From Bradyrhizobium daqingense (GTDB taxonomy: Bacteria; Pseudomonadota; Alphaproteobacteria; Rhizobiales; Xanthobacteraceae): a stretch of DNA of 64,000 nt. This document shows positions 8,529-16,299 of this stretch, in pieces. The notes under the pieces were generated by a model. The model saw nothing but the letters and a program-made list of their open reading frames with translations. It did no database searches and was not told the origin of the DNA. Numbering within the stretch: position 1 is the first letter of the stretch; every line of letters starts with the position of its first letter. Location of the stretch: the NCBI RefSeq assembly GCF_021044685.1, contig NZ_CP088014.1:2032001-2096000 (forward strand). The letters run 5' to 3'. A program made the translations under genes and the position numbers.

Positions 8529-9166
8529 TGGGCATGCGCGCGATTCTCGGCCTGTTGCTCGCCGCCGGCCTGTCGCTCGCTGCCGGTGCGGCGAGCGCGC
8601 ATCCGCATGTCTGGATCACCGCGACCAGCGAGTTGCTCTACGCCCCCGACGGCACCATCACCGGTGTCCGCCACGCCTGGACGTTCGACGACATGTTCTC
8701 GGCCTATGCGGTGCAGGGGCTCGAGAGCAAGACCAAGGGGACTTATACGCGCGAGGAGCTTGGGCCGCTGGCGCAGACCAACGTCGAGTCGCTGAAGGAA
8801 TATGCCTACTTCACCTTCGCGCGAGCCGACGGCAAGAAGGAACGATTTCAGGAGCCGGTCGACTACTTCCTCGACTACAAGGATACGGTGCTGACCCTGC
8901 ACTTCACGCTGCCGCTGAAGGCCCCGGTCAAGTCCAAGCAGCTGGTGCTCGAGGTGTTCGACCGCTCCTTCTTCATCGACTTCCAGATGGCCAAGGAGAA
9001 TCCGGTCAAGCTGGTCGGCGCGCCCGCGAGCTGCCAGATGAAGCTGGAACGGCCCAACGACGGCACCGCGAGCGCCCAGAAGCTGAACGAGCAGACCTTC
9101 CTGAACGGTGAGAACTCGAATTTCGGCATGATGTTCGCCAACAAGATCACGGTGGATTGCCCTTGA
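8528..9166 (+). CDS. DUF1007 family periplasmic protein
   Basis: A 212-residue exported protein. Residues 1-24 form a signal peptide (RAILGLLLAAGLSLAAGAASA), and the mature chain opens with HPHVWI, the hallmark of DUF1007. Continued family features are the HAWTFDDMFSAYAVQGL segment and DYFLDYKDTVLTLHFTLPL. Family members are the periplasmic partners of NicO-type nickel/cobalt or zinc transporters, and here the transporter gene overlaps its 3' end. The HPH motif at the mature N-terminus could bind metal. ATG at 8528 overlaps the peptidase stop. Confidence 0.9.
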   Translation: MGMRAILGLLLAAGLSLAAGAASAHPHVWITATSELLYAPDGTITGVRHAWTFDDMFSAYAVQGLESKTKGTYTREELGPLAQTNVESLKEYAYFTFARADGKKERFQEPVDYFLDYKDTVLTLHFTLPLKAPVKSKQLVLEVFDRSFFIDFQMAKENPVKLVGAPASCQMKLERPNDGTASAQKLNEQTFLNGENSNFGMMFANKITVDCP

Positions 9167-10287
9167 AGCCGCAACTCTCTCCGCTGGCGCGCGGGCTGCT
9201 CACCTGCGCCGCCGTGCTGCTGGTCGTGGGCGTGGCCGATGCCGCGCTTCATGATCTCCTCGCGCAGAACCCGTTCGGTGCGCCGCGCGCCTCGCAGCCG
9301 GCCCAGTCCGAGGCGGGCGGAATTGTCGGCTGGCTCCTGGCCAAGCAGTCGGAATTCTATCGCCAGATGTCGGCGACGATCCGGGCCGCCAAGTCCGACG
9401 GCTCGGCGGTGTGGACGCTGCTCTTCATCTCGTTTGCCTATGGCGTCTTCCACGCCGCCGGGCCCGGCCATGGCAAGGCGGTGATCGCGTCCTATCTGGT
9501 CGCCAACCGCGAGACCGCGCGGCGCGGCATCGCGCTTTCCTTTGCCTCGGCGCTGATGCAGTCGCTGGTGGCGATCCTGATCGTCGGCATCTCGGCCTGG
9601 GTGCTGAACGCGACGGCCAAGACCATGTGCAAGGCCGAAGGCGTGATCGAAATCGCGAGCTATGGCCTGATCGCGCTGTTCGGCCTGCGCCTGGTCTGGG
9701 TCAAGGGCGGCGCCTTCATCCGCGCGCTCCAGGCCGCCCAGCCGGTGCCAGCCATTGCGGGCGTGCCGCACGCTCATGATCACGATCATCACCATCATCC
9801 TGATGCGCATGATCATCATCACCACGATCACGGCCATGAACACCACCATGGCCACAGCCACGCCCACCATCACCACGGGCACGAGCATGTCCATGACGAG
9901 CATTGCGGCCACTCCCACGGTCCCACTCCCAGCGAGCTCGCCGGCCCCGGCGGCTGGCGGCGCGGCTTCTCTGCGATCCTGACCGTCGGCATCCGCCCCT
10001 GCTCGGGCGCGATCCTGGTGCTGGTGTTCGCGCTGGCGCAGGGCCTGTTCTGGGCCGGCATCGCCGCGACCCTCCTGATGGGGTTGGGCACCGCGATCAC
10101 GGTCGCGGCCATCGCGGTCGTCGCCGTCTCCGCCAAGGGCATCGCCGCACGCCTCAGCGCCGGACGCGACGGCGGCGGTGCGTTGTTCATGCGCGGCATC
10201 GAGTTCGGCGCCGCCGGCCTGGTCTTGCTGTTCGGCGTCGGCCTGCTGTTCGGCTACATCGCCGCCGAACGGACGACGTGTTTTTGA
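9163..10287 (+). CDS. NicO/RcnA-type nickel-cobalt transporter with His-rich loop
   Basis: About 374 residues with six or so membrane segments. The family motif FHAAGPGHGKAVIASY (near residue 105) and the second-half motif TVGIRPCSGAILVLVFALAQGL are both present. Between them lies a cytosol/periplasm loop (bases about 9770-9920) packed with His and Asp/Glu (dozens of His), a metal-binding buffer typical of nickel, cobalt or zinc exporters. The TTG at 9163 gives a 4-base TTGA overlap with the preceding gene; a TTG six bases earlier is an alternative. Together with DUF1007 it likely exports or delivers a divalent metal. Metal identity is not readable. Confidence 0.87.
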   Translation: MKPQLSPLARGLLTCAAVLLVVGVADAALHDLLAQNPFGAPRASQPAQSEAGGIVGWLLAKQSEFYRQMSATIRAAKSDGSAVWTLLFISFAYGVFHAAGPGHGKAVIASYLVANRETARRGIALSFASALMQSLVAILIVGISAWVLNATAKTMCKAEGVIEIASYGLIALFGLRLVWVKGGAFIRALQAAQPVPAIAGVPHAHDHDHHHHPDAHDHHHHDHGHEHHHGHSHAHHHHGHEHVHDEHCGHSHGPTPSELAGPGGWRRGFSAILTVGIRPCSGAILVLVFALAQGLFWAGIAATLLMGLGTAITVAAIAVVAVSAKGIAARLSAGRDGGGALFMRGIEFGAAGLVLLFGVGLLFGYIAAERTTCF

Positions 10288-10343
10288 GTAGTCTCCGCAG
10301 TTCGCGGCGCTCAGCGAGGTATGACGGTCGTGCATCTTGTTTT

Positions 10344-10428
10344 GTCATTGCGAGCGTAGCGAAGCAATCCAGATTGTCTCTGCAGCGGCAGTCTGGATTG
10401 CTTCGTCGCAAGGGCTCCTCGCAATGAC
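10344..10428. repeat. REP-like inverted repeat, family B
   Basis: Arms GTCATTGCGAGCGTAGCGAA and the complement ending TCGCAATGAC enclose a nested palindrome of AATCCAGA and TCTGGATT. Similar copies occur at 15128-15211, 16209-16293 and 50521-50603. The element fills the space between the NicO transporter and the thioesterase genes. Confidence 0.85.
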
Positions 10429-10458
10429 GAGCGGAAATATTTGGGTTTGAGGGATTCC

Positions 10459-10896
10459 ATGTCGCGTGAAAATTTCTGGTTCTTCCATCCGTTCCGGGTG
10501 CGCTATTCCGAGATCGACGGCCAGGGCGTGGTCTTCAACGCGCATTACCTGACCTATTTCGACACCACCATCACCGAATATTTCCGCGCGCTGGGCTTCG
10601 ACCAATATGCGGATGCGCAGGCGAGCGGCATCGATTTCCACGTCGTCAAATCCCTCATCGAGTACAAGGCGCCGGTCCGGTTCGACTGGGAGCTCGACGT
10701 CGGGGCGCGCGTGGCCCGGATCGGCAATTCGAGCCTCGTCTTCGAGCTCGCCATCTACATGAAGGGCGGCGCCGAGGCGCTGGTGACCGGCGAGATCGTG
10801 TGGGTCTACACGGACCAGAAGACTCATCGCCCGGTCACGATCCCGGCATCGATGCGGTCACTGATTGCGACGCGCGAGCGGCACCTGGCGGCATGA
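10459..10896 (+). CDS. Acyl-CoA thioesterase, hot-dog fold (YbgC/FadM/4HBT type)
   Basis: A 145-residue protein with the 4HBT signature: FRVRYSEIDGQGVVFNAHYLTYF, in which the catalytic Asp is in SEIDGQG, followed by the helix ITEYFRALGF and strands ending VWVYTDQKTHRPVTIP. Enzymes of this group hydrolyse acyl-CoA or aromatic-CoA thioesters in the cytosol. The ATG at 10459 places the motif at the normal distance from the start. It is not in an operon with a ring-cleavage or Tol-Pal gene set here, so the substrate remains open. Confidence 0.88.
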   Translation: MSRENFWFFHPFRVRYSEIDGQGVVFNAHYLTYFDTTITEYFRALGFDQYADAQASGIDFHVVKSLIEYKAPVRFDWELDVGARVARIGNSSLVFELAIYMKGGAEALVTGEIVWVYTDQKTHRPVTIPASMRSLIATRERHLAA

Positions 10897-10902
10897 TGCC
10901 GC

Positions 10903-11301
10903 TCAGACCGGCAGGAACTGCTTCAAGGCCGGCATGAAGAAGATTCCGAGATTGATCGCAAAGCCGACGCTCCAGAGGATCGAGCGCAGCGTCGGACGAT
11001 TGCCGAGATAGGTCAGCACATAGGCGATCCGCACGATCAGGAACAGGGCGGCGAGCTCGTCGATCAGCCGCTGCGGCGAATCCCGGTACTCGGCGAGCAG
11101 CACCGCGAAGGCGAAGAACGGAAACGTCTCGATGCCGTTCTGGTGCGCGCCGAGCGCGCGCTGCGCGAGGGCGTCCTCGAAGAAGGCGGGGTCGCGCGGC
11201 CGGGAATTGTCGAACGTGCGAAACCTGATCCATTTGATCGCGGCGATCGTTGACAGATAGAGCAGCAGCGCTCCGAAGACGCACCATTCCGCGAGTGTCA
11301 T
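10903..11301 (-). CDS. MAPEG family membrane protein
   Basis: A 132-residue protein with four hydrophobic segments. The MAPEG pattern is visible: RALGAHQNGIETFPFFAFAVLLAEY near residues 50-72 (the A.QN..E.FP motif), then VRIAYVLTYLGNRPTLRSILWSVGF. Bacterial members resemble microsomal glutathione transferases, although many lack known activity. It converges on the thioesterase gene with only six bases between the stop codons. The ATG at 11301 is chosen because the first membrane helix follows it directly. Confidence 0.85.
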   Translation of the reverse strand: MTLAEWCVFGALLLYLSTIAAIKWIRFRTFDNSRPRDPAFFEDALAQRALGAHQNGIETFPFFAFAVLLAEYRDSPQRLIDELAALFLIVRIAYVLTYLGNRPTLRSILWSVGFAINLGIFFMPALKQFLPV

Positions 11302-11383
11302 CGTCTTTCCCCGGCCTGGGTGCGACCCTAGCGAAACCGCCCTCATCTTGACAAGTTTGGACCAACGCGCGACCCAACCAGCC

Positions 11384-12421
11384 ATGAACAGCGTCAGCCC
11401 CGTCGAGACTGCGAAACTGGCCACTCGGGCCGCCCTGCCGCGCGTCGGCGTGCTCCTGGTCAATCTCGGCACTCCCGATACGGCCGATGCGCCGGGCGTG
11501 CGGGTGTATCTGAAGGAGTTCCTCAGTGACGCCCGCGTCATCGAGGACCAGGGGCTGATCTGGAAGGCCGTGCTGAACGGGATCATCTTGCGCAGCCGTC
11601 CCCGCACCAAGGCGCTGGACTACCAGAAGATCTGGAACACCGAGAAGAACGAGTCGCCGCTGAAGACCATCACCCGCTCGCAGGCCGACAAGCTCGGGGC
11701 CGCGCTGTCGGACCGCAGCCACGTCGTCGTGGACTGGGCGATGCGCTACGGCAATCCCTCGATCAGGGCGGGCATTGACGCGCTGATCGCGAAAGGCTGC
11801 GAGCGCATCCTCGCCGTTCCCCTCTATCCGCAATACTCCGCCTCGACCTCCGCAACCGTCTGCGACGAGGTGTTCCGCGTGCTGGCCCGCCTGCGCAATC
11901 AGCCGACGCTGCGGGTGACGCCGCCTTATTACGTGGACGCGGCCTATATCGAGGCGCTCGCGACCTCGATCGAGGCGCATCTGGCGACGCTCTCGTTCAA
12001 GCCGGAGTTGATCGTGGCGTCCTTCCACGGCATGCCGAAATCCTATGTCGACAAGGGCGATCCGTACCAGAGCCACTGCGTCGCCACGACCGAGGCGCTG
12101 CGCCGCCGGCTCGGCATGGACGAGACCAGGCTGCTGCTGACCTTCCAGTCCCGCTTCGGCAATGACGAGTGGCTCCAGCCGTATACGGACAAGACCATGG
12201 AGCGGCTGGCGAAGGAAGGCGTGCGTCGGATCGCGGTGGTGACGCCGGGTTTCTCGGCCGACTGCCTGGAGACGCTGGAAGAGATCGCGCAGGAGAATGC
12301 CGAGATCTTCAAGCACAATGGCGGCGAGGCATTTTCCGCGATCCCCTGCCTCAACGACAGCGAGCCGGGCATGGACGTGATCCAGACCCTGGTGCTGCGC
12401 GAGCTTCAGGGCTGGATCTGA
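11384..12421 (+). CDS. hemH: Ferrochelatase
   Basis: A 345-residue enzyme inserting Fe2+ into protoporphyrin IX, the last step of haem synthesis. Recognisable blocks are VGVLLVNLGTPD near the start, VYLKEFLSD, MRYGNPSI, VPLYPQYSASTSAT, the catalytic histidine block VASFHGMPKSYVDKGDPY, LTFQSRFGNDEWLQPYTD and VVTPGFSADCLETLEEI. It is full length and likely peripheral on the inner membrane. The ATG at 11384 (MNSVSPVE) is preferred to a TTG 36 bases upstream. Its stop overlaps the start of the following binding-protein gene (TGATG). Confidence 0.96.
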   Translation: MNSVSPVETAKLATRAALPRVGVLLVNLGTPDTADAPGVRVYLKEFLSDARVIEDQGLIWKAVLNGIILRSRPRTKALDYQKIWNTEKNESPLKTITRSQADKLGAALSDRSHVVVDWAMRYGNPSIRAGIDALIAKGCERILAVPLYPQYSASTSATVCDEVFRVLARLRNQPTLRVTPPYYVDAAYIEALATSIEAHLATLSFKPELIVASFHGMPKSYVDKGDPYQSHCVATTEALRRRLGMDETRLLLTFQSRFGNDEWLQPYTDKTMERLAKEGVRRIAVVTPGFSADCLETLEEIAQENAEIFKHNGGEAFSAIPCLNDSEPGMDVIQTLVLRELQGWI

Positions 12422-13410
12422 TGGTTCGCCCCATGGATCGCCGTCACTGTCTGGCGCTTCTTGGGATGATCGCGGCGCTTCCGGTCTCGGCGCGGGCCGA
12501 GCAACCGCATGCGATCCGGCGGCTCGGCGTGCTCTCGGTCACCGCCGCCGAGGATGCGATCGGGCAGGCGCGTGGCACCATCCTGGTCGAGGCGCTCGCC
12601 GGCCTGGGCTGGAAGGAGCGCGATAATCTCAAGATCGATTGGCGGAGCGGCGGCGGCGACCGGGCGCGGATCGCGCACCTTGCGGACGAACTGGTCGCGC
12701 TCAAGCCTGACATCCTGCTTGCGGTCGGCACCCCCTCGGTGGAGGAGCTGCGCCAGCGCACCACGACGATCCCGATCGTGTTCGCCGTCGTCACCGATCC
12801 CGTCAGCCAGGGTTTCGTCAAAAACCTCGCGCATCCCGGTGGCAACGTCACTGGCTTCACCGATTACGACGGCCCGCTCGCCGGCAAATGGCTAGAGATG
12901 CTGACCCAGGTCACGCCGCCCGTCCGCCGCGTCTTCGTCGTCTACAATCCCGCAACCGCACCGTTCGCGCCCCTGATGCTGCGCACGGTCGAGGAGGCAG
13001 CAAAGACGCTGCACGTGACGATCGAGCCGGCGCCGGTGAATGACGCCGCCTCGATCGCGGCCCTGGCCATGCTCAAGGATGGCGGCCTCCTGGTCCTGCC
13101 GGATTTCTTCACGATGGCCAATCGCACACAGTTGCTGGCGGTGATCGGCGAGGCTCGCCTGCCCGCGGTGTTCTGGAGTCGCACCTTCGTCGAGGAGGGC
13201 GGGCTGATGTCCTACAGCACCGACAGCGCCGAGCAGCTTCGCCGCGCGGCCTCCTATATCGATCGCATCCTGAGGGGCGCGCAGCCGGCCGATCTGCCGG
13301 TCCAGAATCCCACCACCTTCGAGCTGACGATCAACCTGAAGACTGCCAAGGCGCTCGGCATCTCGCTTCCAGCGGGCCTGCTCGCAATCGCGGACGCTGT
13401 CATCGAATGA
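12421..13410 (+). CDS. ABC-type substrate-binding protein (PF04392-like)
   Basis: A 329-residue exported protein: signal peptide at residues 1-26 (HCLALLGMIAALPVSARA), then RRLGVLSV, the domain-closing VGTPSVEELRQRTTTIPIVFAVVTDPV and HPGGNVTGFT, and the characteristic C-terminal end ADLPVQNPTTFELTINLKTAKALG. Members are numerous in Bradyrhizobium and usually have no permease beside them, as here. The start codon overlaps the hemH stop by one base, so it is probably co-translated with ferrochelatase, although a functional link is not evident. A second intact copy and a fragment of the same family lie at 49.2-50.5 kb. Confidence 0.85.
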   Translation: MVRPMDRRHCLALLGMIAALPVSARAEQPHAIRRLGVLSVTAAEDAIGQARGTILVEALAGLGWKERDNLKIDWRSGGGDRARIAHLADELVALKPDILLAVGTPSVEELRQRTTTIPIVFAVVTDPVSQGFVKNLAHPGGNVTGFTDYDGPLAGKWLEMLTQVTPPVRRVFVVYNPATAPFAPLMLRTVEEAAKTLHVTIEPAPVNDAASIAALAMLKDGGLLVLPDFFTMANRTQLLAVIGEARLPAVFWSRTFVEEGGLMSYSTDSAEQLRRAASYIDRILRGAQPADLPVQNPTTFELTINLKTAKALGISLPAGLLAIADAVIE

Positions 13411-13630
13411 CGCGGCTTGCGGCGGACGGCATGTTAATATTTGCCGCTAGGTCTGAGCCAGCGCGCTTTCAAGAGCCTTCCGCAAATACAAATCGCAGGC
13501 ATTCCCTCTCCACGCGTCTTGTGCAGAATCGCAGCCATACCGACGTTACTTGCGACCTCTGAACCGGTAGGGTTGCGATCCCGACCAATGACGGCGCGGG
13601 AAAGGGTCTTTTCCCTGCCTTGGAGGACAT

Positions 13631-14635
13631 ATGAGCGGTTTCGACATTTTCGCGATTGTTCTGGTTTTGCTCGTCATCGTCACGCTGGTGGCCGGCGTGA
13701 AGACGGTGCCGCAGGGCTATGACTGGACCATCGAGCGTTTCGGCAAATACACCCAGACCTTGAGCCCCGGGCTCAACCTGATCGTGCCCTATTTCGACCG
13801 CGTCGGGCGCAAGATCAACATGATGGAGCAAGTGATCGACATTCCCGAGCAGGAGGTCATCACCAAGGACAACGCCACCGTGACTGTCGACGGCGTCGCC
13901 TTCTATCAGGTGTTCGACGCCGCCAAGGCGAGCTATGAGGTCTCCAACCTGACCCAGGCCATCACCGTCCTGACCATGACCAATATCCGCTCGGTGATGG
14001 GGGCGATGGATCTCGATCAGGTGCTGTCGCATCGCGACGAGATCAACGAGCGCCTCTTGCGCGTGGTCGATGCCGCCGTCTCGCCCTGGGGCCTGAAGGT
14101 CAACCGCATCGAGATCAAGGACATCGTGCCGCCCGCCGACCTCGTCGAAGCCATGGGCCGGCAGATGAAGGCCGAGCGCGTCAAACGCGCCGACATTCTC
14201 GCCGCCGAAGGCCAGCGTCAGTCGGAGATCCTGCGCGCCGAGGGCGCCAAGCAGGGCCAGATCCTCCAGGCCGAAGGCCGCAAGGAAGCAGCGTTCCGCG
14301 ACGCCGAGGCCCGCGAGCGGTCCGCCGAGGCCGAGGCCAAGGCCACCCAGATGGTGAGCGAAGCCATTTCCAAGGGCGACGTCGCCGCGTTGAACTATTT
14401 CATCGCCGACAAATATATCAAGGCGTTCGGACAGTTGGCCGACTCGCCGAACCAGAAGGTCATCATGCTGCCGGTGGAAGCCGTGAGCATGCTGGGCTCG
14501 CTCGCCGGCATCGGCGAGATCGCCAAGGCGACGTTCGGCGAGAGCGCGGCCTCCGCGGCTGCTGCCGCACGCCGACCCGGCTCAGTGCCGCCGACCGGCA
14601 GCACGCCGCCGGCGGTGCCACCACGGCAGGGGTAA
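13631..14635 (+). CDS. qmcA: SPFH/band 7 (stomatin-like) membrane protein
   Basis: A 334-residue protein with one N-terminal membrane helix (residues 5-22), an SPFH domain ([24 protein letters not shown] through [13 protein letters not shown]) and an Ala/Glu-rich coiled coil ([33 protein letters not shown]). The low-complexity Pro-rich tail begins near residue 305. Such proteins oligomerise in membrane microdomains and often guide FtsH or other proteases. The NfeD gene 43 bases downstream is the usual partner. A strong GGAGGA site precedes the ATG. The symbol reflects the E. coli orthologue group and is not proven. Confidence 0.92.
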   Translation: MSGFDIFAIVLVLLVIVTLVAGVKTVPQGYDWTIERFGKYTQTLSPGLNLIVPYFDRVGRKINMMEQVIDIPEQEVITKDNATVTVDGVAFYQVFDAAKASYEVSNLTQAITVLTMTNIRSVMGAMDLDQVLSHRDEINERLLRVVDAAVSPWGLKVNRIEIKDIVPPADLVEAMGRQMKAERVKRADILAAEGQRQSEILRAEGAKQGQILQAEGRKEAAFRDAEARERSAEAEAKATQMVSEAISKGDVAALNYFIADKYIKAFGQLADSPNQKVIMLPVEAVSMLGSLAGIGEIAKATFGESAASAAAAARRPGSVPPTGSTPPAVPPRQG

Positions 14636-14678
14636 GGCGTTTGCGCGAAGGGCACGCGCCATATAGAGAGATCGTGTC

Positions 14679-15122
14679 ATGACCGACATGTTCGTATCGC
14701 TCGGCAACTGGAACTGGCTGATCTTCGGCTTCGTCCTGATGGCGCTGGAGGTGCTGGCGCCGGGCATCTTCCTGTTCTGGCTCGGACTCGCTGCGCTCCT
14801 GGTCGGGCTGATCTCGTTCACTGTTGCCGTGTCCTGGCAGATCCAGCTCGTGATGTTCGCGGTTTTCGCCGCCGCGGCCGTGCCGGTGTGGCGTCGCCTC
14901 GCCCGGCCGAAGCCGGACGCCAGCGCCAGCCCCTTCCTCAACAAGCGCAGCGAGGCCTTGCTCGGCCGCGAATTCACGCTGGAGAAGCCGATCATCGACG
15001 GCAGCGGCACTGTGCGCATCGGCGACACGGTCTGGCGCGTCGCTGGCCCGGACACCCCGGCGGGCACGCGGGTGAAGGTGGTGCAGGTCGACGGCGCGAA
15101 TCTGACGGTGGCTGCGGCGTAG
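14679..15122 (+). CDS. NfeD family protein
   Basis: A 147-residue protein with two to three closely packed membrane spans (NWNWLIFGFVLMALEVLAPGIFLFWLGLAALLVGLI and VMFAVFAAAAVPVW) followed by a C-terminal OB-fold (LLGREFTLEKPIIDGSGTVRIGDTVWRV through GTRVKVVQVDGANLTV). The short NfeD form lacks the ClpP-like protease domain. It is paired with the upstream SPFH gene, the classic arrangement of a membrane raft complex. Confidence 0.93.
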   Translation: MTDMFVSLGNWNWLIFGFVLMALEVLAPGIFLFWLGLAALLVGLISFTVAVSWQIQLVMFAVFAAAAVPVWRRLARPKPDASASPFLNKRSEALLGREFTLEKPIIDGSGTVRIGDTVWRVAGPDTPAGTRVKVVQVDGANLTVAAA

Positions 15123-15127
15123 CCGCC

Positions 15128-15211
15128 GTCATTGCGAGGAGCGAAGCGACGAGGCAATCCAGGCTGTTCCCGCGGAAAGAGTCTGGATTGCTTCGCTTCG
15201 CTCGCAATGAC
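15128..15211. repeat. REP-like inverted repeat, family B
   Basis: Starts GTCATTGCGAGGAGCGAAGC and ends CTCGCAATGAC, with internal AATCCAG/CTGGATT pairing. It begins six bases after the NfeD stop and ends 25 bases before the convergent HxlR gene's stop, so it could terminate transcription from both sides. Same family as 10344-10428. Confidence 0.85.
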
Positions 15212-15235
15212 GAGCTTGCGGATGCGCCGCTAGAC

Positions 15236-15574
15236 TCAGGCACCGCTCTTGCTGCGCCACCGCTCCGCAAACCTGTGCAGCGGCATGAAGGTCTCGCACA
15301 ATTCTCGCCCCGACGCCGTCAGCGCATAACCTCCCGCGTCGCCCAGCTCCACGAACCCGGCCTCGCGCAGCTCCGTCAGTCGTGCTTGCAGCACGGTCGG
15401 GGAGGCCTCGTCGCAGGCGGTGCGCAGCGCGCGCGAGGTGAGGGGCTCGTCCCGCAACTCCCACAGGATCCGCAGGCTCCAGCGCCGGCCAAGCAGGTCG
15501 AGCAGGGCCATGATCGGCCGTCCCGTGCGCGAGCCGCGCACGCTGCGTGCTTTTGTGTCGGCTCGTTTCGCCAT
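15236..15574 (-). CDS. HxlR-type winged-helix transcriptional regulator
   Basis: A 112-residue DNA-binding protein. The HxlR layout is clear: MALLDLLGRRWSLRILWELRDEPLTSRALRT (first helices) and SPTVLQARLTELREAGFVEL (recognition helix and wing), then YALTASGRELCETFMPLHRFAERW. There is no N-terminal cysteine, so it is not the redox-sensing YodB/HypR subtype by sequence. It is divergent from the AhpD-like gene, and two copies of a 17-base inverted repeat lie between them. It likely represses both genes and responds to an electrophile or small ligand (inference). Confidence 0.92.
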   Translation of the reverse strand: MAKRADTKARSVRGSRTGRPIMALLDLLGRRWSLRILWELRDEPLTSRALRTACDEASPTVLQARLTELREAGFVELGDAGGYALTASGRELCETFMPLHRFAERWRSKSGA

Positions 15575-15593
15575 CGGCGGCCCCTTGCACGAT

Positions 15594-15632
15594 GCTACAA
15601 ATAATGTAGCGTATTGCTACGGTAATTGTAGC
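15594..15632. promoter_or_regulatory. Twin inverted-repeat operator for the HxlR regulator
   Basis: Two 17-base palindromes, GCTACAAATAATGTAGC (15594-15610) and GCTACGGTAATTGTAGC (15616-15632), share half-sites GCTAC/GTAGC. Their centres are 22 bases apart, about two helical turns, placing both on one face. They fill the 71-base gap between the divergent HxlR and carboxymuconolactone-decarboxylase-like genes. Dimeric HxlR proteins bind such repeats and usually repress their own and the divergent gene. Confidence 0.75.
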
Positions 15633-15645
15633 AACGGAGACGGCC

Positions 15646-16203
15646 ATGTCCCAGCCGATGCCGCGCATCCCGCCGCTCGATCCGCCTTATCCCCCGCAGA
15701 TCCAGGCGCAGTTCGATCGCATCATGCGCGGTGCGCCGCCGCTGCTGCTGTTCCGGGTGATGGCGGGACACGGCCGCGCCTGGGACAAGTTTCGCGCCGG
15801 CGGACTTCTTGATCCGGGGCCGCTCTCGCTGCGCCAGCGCGAGATCGTGATCGATCGCACCTGCGCGCTGAACAGATGCGAGTATGAATGGGGCGTGCAT
15901 GTCGCGATCTTTGCCGGGCCGGCCAAGCTCACCGAGGACGAGGTGCGGGCAACGGTGCTGGGCGATGCGACTTCGGTCTGCTGGTCACCGGCCGAGCAGG
16001 CGCTGATCGCGGCCGTGGACGCATTGCATGACCGTGCAACGTTCGATGACGAAGAGTTCGCCGACCTGTCGGGGCATTACGACGCGGCGCAGATCCTGGA
16101 GATCATGCTCCTGTGCGGCTTCTATCGCACGGTGTCGTATCTGGCGAACGGCTTGAAGCTGCCGCTGGAAGAAAAGGCGGCGCGGTTTCCGGCCGCGCCC
16201 TAA
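15646..16203 (+). CDS. Carboxymuconolactone decarboxylase / AhpD-like protein
   Basis: A 185-residue all-helical protein. The core LSLRQREIVIDRTCALNRCEYEWGVHVAIF resembles the CMD helix pair, where peroxidase-type members carry a CxxC just before the His. Here the first Cys (DRTC) and second (NRC) are five residues apart rather than CxxC, followed by EYEWGVH. The disulfide chemistry of true AhpD is therefore doubtful. Control by the divergent HxlR regulator suggests a response to reactive aromatic compounds, which is inference. The ATG at 15646 follows an ACGGAGAC ribosome-binding site. Confidence 0.82.
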   Translation: MSQPMPRIPPLDPPYPPQIQAQFDRIMRGAPPLLLFRVMAGHGRAWDKFRAGGLLDPGPLSLRQREIVIDRTCALNRCEYEWGVHVAIFAGPAKLTEDEVRATVLGDATSVCWSPAEQALIAAVDALHDRATFDDEEFADLSGHYDAAQILEIMLLCGFYRTVSYLANGLKLPLEEKAARFPAAP

Positions 16204-16208
16204 CCGCC

Positions 16209-16293
16209 GTCATTACGAGGAGCCCTTGCGACGAAGCAATCCAGACTGTTTCCGCGGAGACAGTCTGGATTGCTTCGCTGCGCTCGCAATGAC
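16209..16293. repeat. REP-like inverted repeat, family B
   Basis: Starts GTCATTACGAGGAGCCCTTG and ends GCGCTCGCAATGAC, with the internal AATCCAGACTGTTT / CAGTCTGGATT palindrome. It separates the convergent AhpD-like and kdsD genes, seven bases before the kdsD stop. Confidence 0.83.
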
Positions 16294-16299
16294 AGCGAC

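Noticed and set aside
9755..9982. Met/Ile/Thr-rich frame inside the NicO gene
   Set aside because: A shifted reading of the His-rich loop, with no independent start signal.
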